A DNA stretch of 64,000 bases, from NCBI GenBank assembly GCA_019509785.1, contig JAEKLQ010000025.1, positions 62,001-126,000 on the forward strand. The letters are read 5' to 3'. The DNA is from Fibrobacterota bacterium. GTDB lineage: Bacteria > Fibrobacterota > Fibrobacteria > UBA11236. Position 1 is the stretch's first letter. Each line of letters begins with the position of its first letter. Positions 25,984-34,416 of the stretch are shown here, one piece after another. Below the pieces are notes generated by a model, which saw nothing but the letters and a program-made list of their open reading frames with translations, was not told the DNA's origin and made no database searches. The position numbers were made by a program, and so were the translations under genes.

Positions 25984-26553
25984 TCAGATCACCCCGGAGA
26001 ATCCGAATCCGAAGGTATCCAGGATCTCATAATGCAGAAGGCTATGATCCTCGATGCTAAAGAAGGCAGCGAACAGGAACGAGTCGCTCAGTTTGAACTT
26101 CGTCCCTAAAGTCCCCGTGAATACTGCCCCCATCTTCGAATAGTCGGAGCTGCCGGTACCAGAACGCGAATTGATTTCCGGACCGGCGCTCATGTCGAAG
26201 AAAGGCAAAGGCCGGAAGACGAGTTCCGTATAATTCGCGAGGATTCCCGCCTTCGCGCTGATGCTGAGCATAGAGCTGGTGGATTCGTAAGAACCACCGC
26301 CGATGAGGGAGAAGTCCTTTTCCTCGGTATGGTACCGTTCCCAGCTGAAGACGGGCCCGAAGTTGATGTACTGGCTCAGGTAAACGGCTGCGGACGGCCT
26401 CACCAACAGGGCGGTTTGCGAAATGGCATCGCCCCCGCTCATCATGTACGAGCCCTGGCCGGATAACTCGACGGCCCCCATCCTGATTTCGCGGGAGTGC
26501 GCCGCGGAAAACGCGATTAATAGCATGGCCGCGAAGGGCGTAATAGAACGCAT
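25984..26553 (-). CDS. Outer-membrane beta-barrel protein
   Basis: The 189-residue protein has a signal peptide (MRSITPFAAMLLIAFSAAHS) and then alternating hydrophobic and polar strands: VELSGQGSYMMSGG, AAVYLSQYINFGPVFSWERY, GPEINSRSG, LGTKFKLSDSFLFAAFFSIEDHS. This is the look of a small eight- to ten-stranded barrel. AAGGA precedes the start. No function can be assigned. It converges on dapF. Confidence 0.7.
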   Translation of the reverse strand: MRSITPFAAMLLIAFSAAHSREIRMGAVELSGQGSYMMSGGDAISQTALLVRPSAAVYLSQYINFGPVFSWERYHTEEKDFSLIGGGSYESTSSMLSISAKAGILANYTELVFRPLPFFDMSAGPEINSRSGTGSSDYSKMGAVFTGTLGTKFKLSDSFLFAAFFSIEDHSLLHYEILDTFGFGFSGVI

Positions 26554-26622
26554 TGGGTTTCCTTTCGCGCGGCGCTGTTCGATTGCGGGTAAGCCGCGCG
26601 GCCAGGAAAAGTAGTCAACGGG

Positions 26623-27183
26623 TCATTGCTTGACCACGAAAGCCTGGATCTTCTGATCGGATAGCTCCAGGATCTTATCCTCGGCATCCTGCTTGGTCTC
26701 GAAGTAGCCCCAGCGCAATTTGTAGTAAGGCGCGTCGAAGACCACGTCTACCGTGCCGCCCAGCATTTTCTCGTACTGGGCCTTCTTCGCCTGGGCCGCG
26801 TCCACGTCCGACTCGGCCCCGATCTGGATGCGGAAATTGCCCTTGGTTTTGGCGGGTTCGGGGGCTTTGGCCGCGGCCGTGGCGGCCTGCGGCGCCTGGC
26901 TGGCCGGCTTAACGGCGGCGAGGGCTATGGGCTTGGCATCCAACAGCCTGTCCAGTTCCCCGGGTTCCTGGAACTTACGGCCGGACGCGGGGACCGCGGC
27001 TTCGGGCGATTGGGCCGACGGGGTTGCCGCGGCCTCTGGCGGGGAAGGTTCTTCGGTGCGCGAGCCGCCGATTCCGGCGCAGGCGGATATCCCGGCGGCC
27101 ACGCTGGCCATCGCCAGCCAGGAGATACCGCGGTGGAGCTTTCGGCCGGGATCCCTAAAGAATCCCAAGATATGGACGGGCAT
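26623..27183 (-). CDS. SPOR-domain lipoprotein
   Basis: The 186-residue protein has an N-terminal signal with lipobox ISAC (Cys35) and an Ala/Pro-rich linker (about 40-108). The C-terminal SPOR domain (about 112-186) contains FRIQIGAESDVDAAQAKKAQYEK and YYKLRWGYFETKQDAEDK. SPOR domains bind denuded glycan strands at the septum, so this is probably a division-associated envelope protein. GGGAGG lies just before the start. Confidence 0.82.
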   Translation of the reverse strand: MPVHILGFFRDPGRKLHRGISWLAMASVAAGISACAGIGGSRTEEPSPPEAAATPSAQSPEAAVPASGRKFQEPGELDRLLDAKPIALAAVKPASQAPQAATAAAKAPEPAKTKGNFRIQIGAESDVDAAQAKKAQYEKMLGGTVDVVFDAPYYKLRWGYFETKQDAEDKILELSDQKIQAFVVKQ

Positions 27184-27332
27184 TGGACCTCCCGGTGACG
27201 GCCCTATACGGGACGCAGGCCGGGAAAATAGAAAAGATGGCTTGTTCCATGCCCACGGGCATTGCGCCGCCCCGTAAAATCGGGCGGGGGCCGCCTTTAA
27301 TCGAGCGCGGCAAGGGGATTGGAAATCAGGCC

Positions 27333-27710
27333 GTGGAAATCGCCATTTCGAAAATGGGGGACTTGCGCATCCTATCCGTCAAAGGGAGCCTGCGCTTGCA
27401 GCATTGGCGGGTGATCGACAAGCATCTCGACGCTTTGCTCGAGCATGGCGCGGATTGGGTGGCCTTGGATCTATCCGGGGCCTCCCTCGGCGACGATGCC
27501 GCCCTGGAATCCCTCTCCCATAACGCCCGGAAGTTCCAGGCCCGGCGGGCCCACCTTTTGATCCAATCGGGATCGGCCAGCTTGCGCGAAGCCCTCCGGT
27601 CCGCTTTCGCCGGAATCGATCCGAATGACGTCATCTTCGCGGACCGGCCGTCCCTGGAAGCGGGCTTGCGGGGCCGGGTGCCATTGGCCCCGATCGGAAA
27701 GCTAAATTAA
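27333..27710 (+). CDS. Single STAS-domain protein
   Basis: About 125 residues from a GTG start form a STAS fold: VEIAISKMGDLRILSVKGSL, then DWVALDLSGASLGDDAALESL, where the Ser after DL is in the position phosphorylated in anti-anti-sigma factors. A late strand reads HLLIQSG. Such proteins bind an anti-sigma factor or a stressosome-like partner. The start is uncertain; an ATG at 27354 or more distal upstream starts are possible. No kinase or phosphatase partner is adjacent. Confidence 0.65.
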   Translation: MEIAISKMGDLRILSVKGSLRLQHWRVIDKHLDALLEHGADWVALDLSGASLGDDAALESLSHNARKFQARRAHLLIQSGSASLREALRSAFAGIDPNDVIFADRPSLEAGLRGRVPLAPIGKLN

Positions 27711-27754
27711 GTCCAAAGCGTCCTCCCAAAGAGGGGCCCTCCCGAGGAGGAATC

Positions 27755-28312
27755 ATGGACTACGAAATCGCCCTCAACCAGGCTTTGGATCTGCTCGCCG
27801 ATGGCGAACAGCGGCGCGCCGATCGATTGCTGCAAGGCATCATCGACCACGCCAAATCGCGGCTGACCGGTTCGGAAGAGGATCGCGACCGCCACTATTA
27901 CTGGGCGCGCGCGCTTACGGCCATGGAAGAGCCCGAACAGGCGCTGCTCCGCTTCGAACGCGCCTTGCAGATCGATCCCGGTCACGAAGCATCCCTATGG
28001 GAGTCCGCGTCTATCTTCCTGCACGAACTGGACAAGCCCGAAAGCGCCCGCGTCCTGCTGGCGGAAAAGCTGGTTCCCCTCTCCCCCGACAATACCCTGT
28101 ATCGTGAGTCGCTGCAATTGGCGGAGTTCACTTTGCGTTTGCGGAAAGATCCCCCGCCGCTTGCCGCGGGCGCAGGGAGCGCAGTCCGCAAGGGCGGTCC
28201 GGTCTGGGACGCCACGGTTGCCAAGGAACGGGCCGCCGCCCTCGAGCGCGAAGCCGAAGAACTGCTGCGGGCGGCGGGAATCCAGGAGACCGAGGACGAA
28301 CTTCCCGGTTAG
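27755..28312 (+). CDS. TPR-repeat protein
   Basis: The 185-residue soluble protein has two or three tetratricopeptide-like repeats (LNQALDLLADGEQRRADRLL, ARALTAMEEPEQALLRFERA, ASIFLHELDKPESARVLLAE). The C-terminal helix is charged (KERAAALEREAEELLRAAGI). A strong GAGGAGG site precedes the ATG. Its last four bases overlap the stop of the convergent thioesterase gene. It is probably a scaffold protein; partners are unknown. Confidence 0.75.
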   Translation: MDYEIALNQALDLLADGEQRRADRLLQGIIDHAKSRLTGSEEDRDRHYYWARALTAMEEPEQALLRFERALQIDPGHEASLWESASIFLHELDKPESARVLLAEKLVPLSPDNTLYRESLQLAEFTLRLRKDPPPLAAGAGSAVRKGGPVWDATVAKERAAALEREAEELLRAAGIQETEDELPG

Positions 28313-28842
28313 CGCGCGTCCCGGGTCGCCAAGGCTTCGGCTTCCTTCCAGGCGGTCATGCCTGCGGGCATGTCCGGAGGCGCTTGCCGAACGCCCATCA
28401 GCTCCAGCAGGCGGGTAACGGGTACGCTACCCCCGGTGCGGGCCACGAAAACCGCTTTAAGATAGGCATGCAGCGCCATGTCGCCGTTCCGCAGGATGCG
28501 CTGTTCCAGGTAAATCCATTTTTCGTCCCAGGTCACGATACGCGTGCGGATCTCGAACCGCTGGAACAGGTTCAGGGGCCGCCGGAAGCGGATTTGGCAG
28601 CTCGCCAGCACGGGGTACCATTTCTGGGCCAGGACGTGACGGATGGCGCCGTTGCGCAAGAGCAAATCCAAGCGGCCGAGATCCATCAGGGTGAGGTAGC
28701 GGCCGTTGTTCATATGCAGATTCGTATCGAGATCGTTGGGCCAGACGCGGAAGCGTACCACGGATTCGTCGAGGATGCCCCGGCGCGCGGGAAATACGAT
28801 CCAGAACAGCAGTGTCTTGAGAAGGCGGAAAAGGAGATTCAT
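28309..28842 (-). CDS. Hotdog-fold acyl-CoA thioesterase-like protein
   Basis: The 177-residue protein has a hydrophobic N-terminal helix and then the 4-hydroxybenzoyl-CoA-thioesterase-like pattern: WPNDLDTNLHMNNGRYLTLMDLGR. The Asp-x-N-x-H-x-N-N-x-x-Y arrangement contains the usual catalytic acid. The segment WYPVLASCQIRFRRPLNLFQ continues the fold. It resembles the THEM6-like group and probably hydrolyses acyl-CoA or acyl-ACP near the membrane. It starts directly after the rhomboid stop (TGAATG). Confidence 0.78.
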   Translation of the reverse strand: MNLLFRLLKTLLFWIVFPARRGILDESVVRFRVWPNDLDTNLHMNNGRYLTLMDLGRLDLLLRNGAIRHVLAQKWYPVLASCQIRFRRPLNLFQRFEIRTRIVTWDEKWIYLEQRILRNGDMALHAYLKAVFVARTGGSVPVTRLLELMGVRQAPPDMPAGMTAWKEAEALATRDAR

Positions 28843-29586
28843 TCAGCGGTTCCAGGCGCCCGGGAACATTCCCGGCCGGCGCGCGGGCGGACGGGCGCGG
28901 GCCAGCAGGAAGATCAGGATCACGCCCACCGTGAACCCGCCGATATGGGCCATGTAGGCCACCCCGCTGGCCTCCCCCGCCGGGGTGCTCACCTGGCTGA
29001 AGATTTGCAGCAGGATCCACATCCCCAACACCACGGCCGCCGGCATGCGGGTGATATAGCGCCACATCAGCACCCGCACGGGATTGGTCGGATACTTGAT
29101 GAGGTATGCGCCCAGGACGCCGGCGATGGCCCCGGAAGCGCCCAGGCAAGGGATGGAGGAGTCCGGTTGGAAGATGATTTGCGCGAATCCCGCCCCCAAG
29201 CCGCAGGCCAGATAGAACAACAGGAACTTCCCATGCCCGAGCAGATCCTCGATTTGATCGCCGAAGATCCATAGATAAAGCATGTTGCCGAGGATGTGCA
29301 TCCAACCCCCATGCATGAACATCGAAGTGAGGAGGGTCAGGTAGATGGGGGAAGGGCCGGGGTATTGGGGGATCGCCACATTGCGGCCGTGGATATCCAT
29401 GGCCGAGGCCCGCACCAGGTCGACCCCATGGGTGATCTCGTAAGGGATGGTGGCCCAACCGTAGGTGAAGGCCTGGCCCAGGCGCAACTGCGTGAACCAC
29501 ATCAGCCCGTTGGCGGCGATGAGGCCATAGACCACGAAGGGAGTGAGCGTGCGGCCGGAATTATCGTCGCCAATGGGAATGAACAT
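28843..29586 (-). CDS. Rhomboid-family intramembrane serine protease
   Basis: The 247-residue protein has about six membrane segments. The catalytic dyad is S151 in LGASGAIAG and H214 in AHIGGF, with the loop-1 motif MHGGWMHILGNMLYLWIFGD. The enzyme therefore looks active and cleaves membrane segments of substrate proteins within the inner membrane. GGAGGAA precedes the ATG. It forms a two-gene unit with the thioesterase. Confidence 0.92.
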   Translation of the reverse strand: MFIPIGDDNSGRTLTPFVVYGLIAANGLMWFTQLRLGQAFTYGWATIPYEITHGVDLVRASAMDIHGRNVAIPQYPGPSPIYLTLLTSMFMHGGWMHILGNMLYLWIFGDQIEDLLGHGKFLLFYLACGLGAGFAQIIFQPDSSIPCLGASGAIAGVLGAYLIKYPTNPVRVLMWRYITRMPAAVVLGMWILLQIFSQVSTPAGEASGVAYMAHIGGFTVGVILIFLLARARPPARRPGMFPGAWNR

Positions 29587-29621
29587 GCTGCCGATTCCTC
29601 CGGTGGACCGGGTCCGGTAAC

Positions 29622-29651
29622 CGGGTCGGGGGGAATAAGCCCCCTGACCCG
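29622..29651 (-). terminator. Strong hairpin after the flagellar operon
   Basis: An 11-bp stem with one bulge (CGGGTC plus GGGGG pairing with CCCCC and GACCCG, loop GAATAA) lies about 60 bases downstream of the flgL stop. No T run follows, so it may act as an mRNA-end stabiliser or a factor-dependent terminator. Confidence 0.4.
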
Positions 29652-29712
29652 ATTCCTTCGAAAAATACTTCGCGGGCGGAGGAATGCCAGGGCTTCGGAG
29701 AAAAGTCGGCCC

Positions 29713-30891
29713 TTAGAGGAAGTTCACCAGGGAGCTTTGCAACGCCTGCGCGCCCATCTTCAGGGAGGCTTCGTAGACGGCTTGTTCCAGGTTGAAATCG
29801 GAGACCGCCTTGGCGAAATCCACGTCTTCCACGTCGGATTGGAGCTGGGTGGTGTAGGTCTGGCGATCGGAGTTGCGGGATTGGGTGGATTCGAAGCGTT
29901 GTACGCGGGCGCCATTGGAGGACTGGGCGGTCAGGTTGCGCTTGAGGGATTGATCGATGCCGTCGAGGCTACCGCGGATCTTGTCGGGCTTATTGTTCAA
30001 GGTGCCGTCCAGCAAGTCGATCATGGCGTCCCAGGCATTGCCGCCGGTCTTGGCGCCGAATGCGTCCGAGGCGGTGGTGTTGATGCGGGCGGTTACGCCT
30101 TCTTCGATCTCGCGTTTGGAAACGCCGTCCAGATCCTTTTCGTTGCGGCGCAACCAGCTGTAGCTGGCGGTCAGGTTGCCTCCCGCGAGGGAGGCCGCGG
30201 CCGGGGCCGAAAGGATCTTGAGCTGGCCGGTATGGTAGTTGACCTCGAAGTCGGTGCCTTCCTTAAGGCCGGGGATGCCGAAGGTCCCGGGCACGATCAG
30301 GTTCGGGAGGGCGCTCTTCGAAGGGGTGTCGTTGGAATCGGTGACATTCTGATCCTTCAAGTCGATCCAGGTCCCGATGGCGGTGTAATCGCTATTGGAG
30401 GAATTGGCGGGAGCGCCGGCCTGGATGGTCGATTGGCCGTTGCGCATCTCGTAGGGAGCGACTTGGGTGTTGGTGCCCGAGAAGACGAATTCGCCCTTGA
30501 AGGTGGTGTTTGACAAGGCCACCATCTGGTCGAACATGCCCCGCACCTCTTGGCCGATGTAGTAGCGGCTGTCGCCGGAATTGGAATCGTTCGAGGCCTG
30601 GATGGCGCGTTCGCGCATGGCCTGGTAGATATTGGTGCCGGTATTCAAGGTCGAATCGATGGTACCAAGGTATCCGAGCCCGTCGTTGATGTTGCGCTGG
30701 AAGCTGGAGAATTGATCGAGCTGGGAGCGGAGTTCCATGCTCTGGGCGGCGCTCACGGGATCGTCCGTGGCGTTGTTGATCTTCTTGCCGGTGGCCAGCT
30801 GCTCCTGGGTCCCTTCCAGCTTGTTGTAATTCATGAAGAGCCGGTCGAGGATACGGGAGCTGACTTGGCTGAAACTGATTCGGGAAGCCAT
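29713..30891 (-). CDS. flgL: Flagellar hook-associated protein 3
   Basis: The 392-residue protein begins RISFSQVSSRILDRLFMNYNKLEGTQEQLATGKKINNATDDP, the conserved flagellin/FlgL N-terminal helix. It ends EDVDFAKAVSDFNLEQAVYEASLKMGAQALQSSLVNFL, the matching C-terminal helix. The central variable part makes it longer than the E. coli protein. It joins hook to filament at the cell surface. AAGGAGGG precedes the ATG. It is last in the flgJ-flgN-flgK-flgL operon. Confidence 0.95.
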   Translation of the reverse strand: MASRISFSQVSSRILDRLFMNYNKLEGTQEQLATGKKINNATDDPVSAAQSMELRSQLDQFSSFQRNINDGLGYLGTIDSTLNTGTNIYQAMRERAIQASNDSNSGDSRYYIGQEVRGMFDQMVALSNTTFKGEFVFSGTNTQVAPYEMRNGQSTIQAGAPANSSNSDYTAIGTWIDLKDQNVTDSNDTPSKSALPNLIVPGTFGIPGLKEGTDFEVNYHTGQLKILSAPAAASLAGGNLTASYSWLRRNEKDLDGVSKREIEEGVTARINTTASDAFGAKTGGNAWDAMIDLLDGTLNNKPDKIRGSLDGIDQSLKRNLTAQSSNGARVQRFESTQSRNSDRQTYTTQLQSDVEDVDFAKAVSDFNLEQAVYEASLKMGAQALQSSLVNFL

Positions 30892-30903
30892 GGTTTTCCC
30901 TCC

Positions 30904-32592
30904 TTATTGCGCCAACTGCATGAGCACATCCATCATCTGGGAGACGGTGGTGATGTACTTGGCGGAAGCGCGGTAGCTGTTTTCGAACTTGATCATGTTG
31001 GTCATCTCTTCGTCCAAGGAGACGCCCGAAATCGTCGCCTGCTCCGAATCCATCTGGGAGATCAGGAAGGTCTTGGTGTCGAGGCGGGACTTGTTCTGGT
31101 TTTGCTCGATGCCCAACTTGCCGATGGTGGCTGAGTAGAAGGTGGTCACGCTCTGCGTCGGGGTGCCGTCCGTGTCCGGTACCATGGAATTCTTGAGGCG
31201 CAGACCGGCGATGAGGAGCGAGTTCTGGCCGTTGCCGTTTCCCGAGAAGCCGGTGGTGTTGTACTGGAATTGGACGTTGATGGCGTCGCCGGCCACGTAG
31301 CGGCCATAGTTCAGGAACTTGATGGTTCCGAGTTCGGAGTCCACGACGTAATCGGCGCCGGCGCCTTCTTGCAATACGGTTCCGTCGGAAAGGGTGACCT
31401 TGACGCTTCCCTGCGCGAGATCACGGTAGTTGGGGTTGGTGGTCTTCAGATCGAGTACCGGATTGGCCACGGCGGGGATGCCGCCGACGGGGGCGAAAGC
31501 GGCTACGTCCACGATTTTCCCGCCTTCGGCGGCGGCGATGTTCTCGGCGCCGGCGAGGATCGCGTCCGATAAGGTCATGTTGCCGGCGGAGGTTTTCGAC
31601 GGGTCGAAAAAGGGGACGCCGGTGGACTTGTTGAGGTTGTATCCCAGCTCGTGCTGATCGTTGACCTGCTTCACGATGGAACCCGCCAAGGAGTTCAGCG
31701 CGTCCATGTACTTCGAGAGCACCTGGCCCCGGGCATCCATGATGCCCTTCAGCTCGCCGCCGCGGGGGTCGAAACCGCGCTTGGATTCGACGAAGCGCAG
31801 ACGCAGTTCCGATGCCTTTTCGCCGTTGGCCAGGGTCTTGTCCACGCCATAGGTCTCGATCTGCATGGCTTCGGAAGGGCCTACGATGAGGTTGCCGCCC
31901 GAAGTGACGATGAGCCGGCCGTTGGTATCCTCGACGGTCTGCACGTCGATCAGGCTGGAAAGCTTACGCACCAGCAAATCGCGTTGGTCGCGGGCGTCAT
32001 TGGCTTTCTGGCCCGGGCTGGTCTCCACGCCGGCGATCTTCTGGTTGAGATCGTAAATCTGCCCGGTCAAATCGTTGACCTGCTTGGCCTGCTGATCCAG
32101 CGGGTTGTTCATCGACAAGCCGTAATCCTGGATCTGCTTGTACACGCTTTGGAAGGTATCGATCATCACGTCGGCGCTGGACTTGACGGCTTCGCGGGCC
32201 GAGAGGTCGCCCGGATTGTTGGCCAGATCCTGCCATGAGGCCCAGAAAGCGTTCATCTTGGACGCCAGGCCGTCATCGCTGGGTTCCTTCAAGATGTTCC
32301 CGAGACGGGTATAGGCGGTATCCAATTGCGTGTTGTATCCCTTGTCGCCCAGGGCTTCCCACGTCTGGCGATCCAGGAATTCGTCGCGGATGCGATCGAC
32401 TTCGGTGACCGCGACGCCCAATCCCTTTTGGCCGTACACGTCGTCCGGGATGGCATCGGCCTGGAGGTTCACCCGCTTGCGCGAGTAGCCTTCCGTATTG
32501 GCGTTGGAGATGTTCTGGCCGGTGACGTCTATGGCGGTCTGGGAGGCGTTAAGGCCCCGCATGCCGACGTTGAGGGAGTCCATCAAGCCCAT
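30904..32592 (-). CDS. flgK: Flagellar hook-associated protein 1
   Basis: With the start at 32592 the protein has 562 residues. The N-terminus MGLMDSLNVGMRGLNASQTA followed by IDVTGQNISNANTEGYSRKRV is the FlgK signature. The C-terminal helix GVSLDEEMTNMIKFENSYRA then SAKYITTVSQMMDVLMQL closes the coiled-coil core. It forms the first ring of the hook-filament junction. The ATG overlaps the flgN stop by one base (TGATG), coupling chaperone and substrate synthesis. Confidence 0.95.
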   Translation of the reverse strand: MGLMDSLNVGMRGLNASQTAIDVTGQNISNANTEGYSRKRVNLQADAIPDDVYGQKGLGVAVTEVDRIRDEFLDRQTWEALGDKGYNTQLDTAYTRLGNILKEPSDDGLASKMNAFWASWQDLANNPGDLSAREAVKSSADVMIDTFQSVYKQIQDYGLSMNNPLDQQAKQVNDLTGQIYDLNQKIAGVETSPGQKANDARDQRDLLVRKLSSLIDVQTVEDTNGRLIVTSGGNLIVGPSEAMQIETYGVDKTLANGEKASELRLRFVESKRGFDPRGGELKGIMDARGQVLSKYMDALNSLAGSIVKQVNDQHELGYNLNKSTGVPFFDPSKTSAGNMTLSDAILAGAENIAAAEGGKIVDVAAFAPVGGIPAVANPVLDLKTTNPNYRDLAQGSVKVTLSDGTVLQEGAGADYVVDSELGTIKFLNYGRYVAGDAINVQFQYNTTGFSGNGNGQNSLLIAGLRLKNSMVPDTDGTPTQSVTTFYSATIGKLGIEQNQNKSRLDTKTFLISQMDSEQATISGVSLDEEMTNMIKFENSYRASAKYITTVSQMMDVLMQLAQ

Positions 32593-33218
32593 CAGACGCT
32601 CCGGTTCACGAGGTTGCGGATCTGCACCCGGGCGTAGTTCACGCCGCCCTTGGCGGTATAAAGGCCCATGCTGTCGGCCTTGCTGCGGCCGGCCACGCTG
32701 GTGAGGATCCCGATGGTGGTATGGATGATCTTGCTGCCGTTCTCGATCAAGGCCTGGTTCACGATCAGGGTTTGCCGGAGCGCGGCCATGGCCCCCATCA
32801 AGGCATCGCGGCACTCCTTGAGGCGGGCGGCGTTTTGGTGGGAGACCAGGGGATAGATGGCTTCGCACTTCGCGGGCGCGTGGGCAGGGGTGGATGCGTC
32901 CCCTGCCTTGCGCGAGCCCAGGATGGCGGAGGTGATCCCGACGCGATCTTCTTCCAGGCCGGCCAGATTATGCAGCAGTTTCTCGATCTCGCCGTTCACC
33001 TGGAGGTTATCGGCGAGGTGGCGGTTGATCAGGGCGGTACGTTGGCGTTCGGCCATGCCGCGATAGGCCGCGTACAATCCGAGTTGGGATTTCAGATTGT
33101 CGATTAAGCGGACGCAGAGGGCTTCGCGATCGGTTTTCGGCGCGTCCGCGGCGGTCGTCCCCTCGGCGAACAAGTCGGGGAATTCCTCCAATATGGCTTG
33201 GCGGGTCATGGTGGCCAT
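32592..33218 (-). CDS. flgN: FlgN-like flagellar export chaperone
   Basis: The 208-residue all-helical protein has the FlgN layout. A long coiled-coil part (about 35-95: LCVRLIDNLKSQLGLYAAYR) is followed by a helical region and a C-terminal peptide GLYTAKGGVNYARVQIRNLV. FlgN binds the C-termini of FlgK and FlgL and delivers them to the flagellar export gate. It lies immediately upstream of flgK, as in most flagellar operons. It is about 60 residues longer than the enterobacterial protein. Confidence 0.85.
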   Translation of the reverse strand: MATMTRQAILEEFPDLFAEGTTAADAPKTDREALCVRLIDNLKSQLGLYAAYRGMAERQRTALINRHLADNLQVNGEIEKLLHNLAGLEEDRVGITSAILGSRKAGDASTPAHAPAKCEAIYPLVSHQNAARLKECRDALMGAMAALRQTLIVNQALIENGSKIIHTTIGILTSVAGRSKADSMGLYTAKGGVNYARVQIRNLVNRSV

Positions 33219-33225
33219 GGCTTCC

Positions 33226-34188
33226 TCAATTCCCTTGCGCGGCGTCCAGCTCGCGCTTGGTCGTCAGGACGGTGTCGACGTAAGTCTTGGTTTCCGCGAA
33301 GGGCGGGATGCCGCGGTAGCGATCGACCGCGGTGGGGCCGGCGTTGTAGGCGGCCAGCGCCTTGGACTCGTCGCCGCCATAGCGGTTCAACAGGTCCTTC
33401 AGATAACGGGTTCCCGCCAGGACGTTTTCCTTGGCGTTGAAAGGATCGCGCACGCCCATCGCCTGGGCGGTGCTGTCCATCAATTGCATCAAGCCTTTGG
33501 CGCCCGCGCCGGACACCGCCAGGGGCTGGTTGGCCGATTCCGCCTTGATGACGCCCTTGATGAGGTTGGCGGGGACGCCATAGGCCTGCGAAGCCTGATC
33601 GATGATGGGCCGCAGGGCGGCATCGCTCATGGCCGCGGGGGCCGTGGATTTGCCGTCGCGGGAATGCGCGCCTACCAGCTTAGCCAGCATCGGCGCCATC
33701 GGGAAATCGTTCCCGGCGTCCTCTACGTCGCCGTCGAAGCGGGGGATGGCGGTGGGCTGGTTCGCCGCTGGCGCGCTCACGGCGTCGAGCCCTTGGGCGC
33801 GGCGCAAAGAGCGGTAAATCTGGGAGGCCAGGCTGTTGGAAATCCCGGTCAGGGCGTTCTTCATCCCCTGCGCCCCGGAAACCAGCGGGTTCTTGGCGTC
33901 CAGGCTGGCATATTGGTTGTCGAGCATCTCGGAGAAGATCTCGCGGCCGGGCGAGGCCTTGGTAAGTTCGTTGCCCTCGGCGATGGTGCTCTGGCGCATG
34001 GACTTGTACATCTGGGAGAGGAACATGGATTGGAAATCGAGGGCGGCCTTCCAACGCTTCTTGTCCGCCTCGGCGCCTTGGGCCTTCTGGGAAGCCAGTC
34101 CCTTGGCGGCCTGTTCCAGCGGAGCCACCTTGGAGAGGCCCAACTGGTTCTTGATCAGGTCGAGGTTGTTGGTGGGTTCTGTGTTCAT
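33226..34188 (-). CDS. flgJ: FlgJ-like rod-capping protein with lytic transglycosylase domain
   Basis: Residues 40-115 match the FlgJ rod-binding domain (LDFQSMFLSQMYKSMRQSTI, then GREIFSEMLDNQYA). After a linker, residues about 190-315 form an SLT-type lytic transglycosylase with catalytic E217 (IKAESAN), then GLMQLM, ENVLAGTRYLKDLL and ALAAYNAGP. Enterobacterial FlgJ carries a glucosaminidase instead, so this organism uses a different wall-cutting enzyme to let the rod pass. It is the first gene of the operon and is preceded by a sigma-54 promoter. Confidence 0.9.
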   Translation of the reverse strand: MNTEPTNNLDLIKNQLGLSKVAPLEQAAKGLASQKAQGAEADKKRWKAALDFQSMFLSQMYKSMRQSTIAEGNELTKASPGREIFSEMLDNQYASLDAKNPLVSGAQGMKNALTGISNSLASQIYRSLRRAQGLDAVSAPAANQPTAIPRFDGDVEDAGNDFPMAPMLAKLVGAHSRDGKSTAPAAMSDAALRPIIDQASQAYGVPANLIKGVIKAESANQPLAVSGAGAKGLMQLMDSTAQAMGVRDPFNAKENVLAGTRYLKDLLNRYGGDESKALAAYNAGPTAVDRYRGIPPFAETKTYVDTVLTTKRELDAAQGN

Positions 34189-34249
34189 GGTTCTCTCGTA
34201 GCTTGCCGGTTACTGTCCTGCTTTAACTTCCTCTTCAAGTGCATTGGAT

Positions 34250-34265
34250 TGCAAGACCCATGCCA
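34250..34265 (-). promoter_or_regulatory. Sigma-54 promoter of the flagellar operon
   Basis: On the leftward strand TGGCAT-GGGTC-TTGCA matches the sigma-54 consensus TGGCAC-N5-TTGCA at 10 of 11 positions, with the GG and GC exactly ten bases apart. Transcription would begin near 34239, about 50 bases before the flgJ start. Confidence 0.75.
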
Positions 34266-34416
34266 GCGCCCGGAAGGCCCGGATATCCCCCATAAGTGGC
34301 GGCCGGCCATGGCGGTTAAGGGAAATTGAGGACGGGGACGGGGAAAAACTTGCCTCGCGGCGGAGCGGGCGGGGGAGGAATCTGCCCTTGGGGCAGCCTA
34401 TATATATGGCCCGGGC

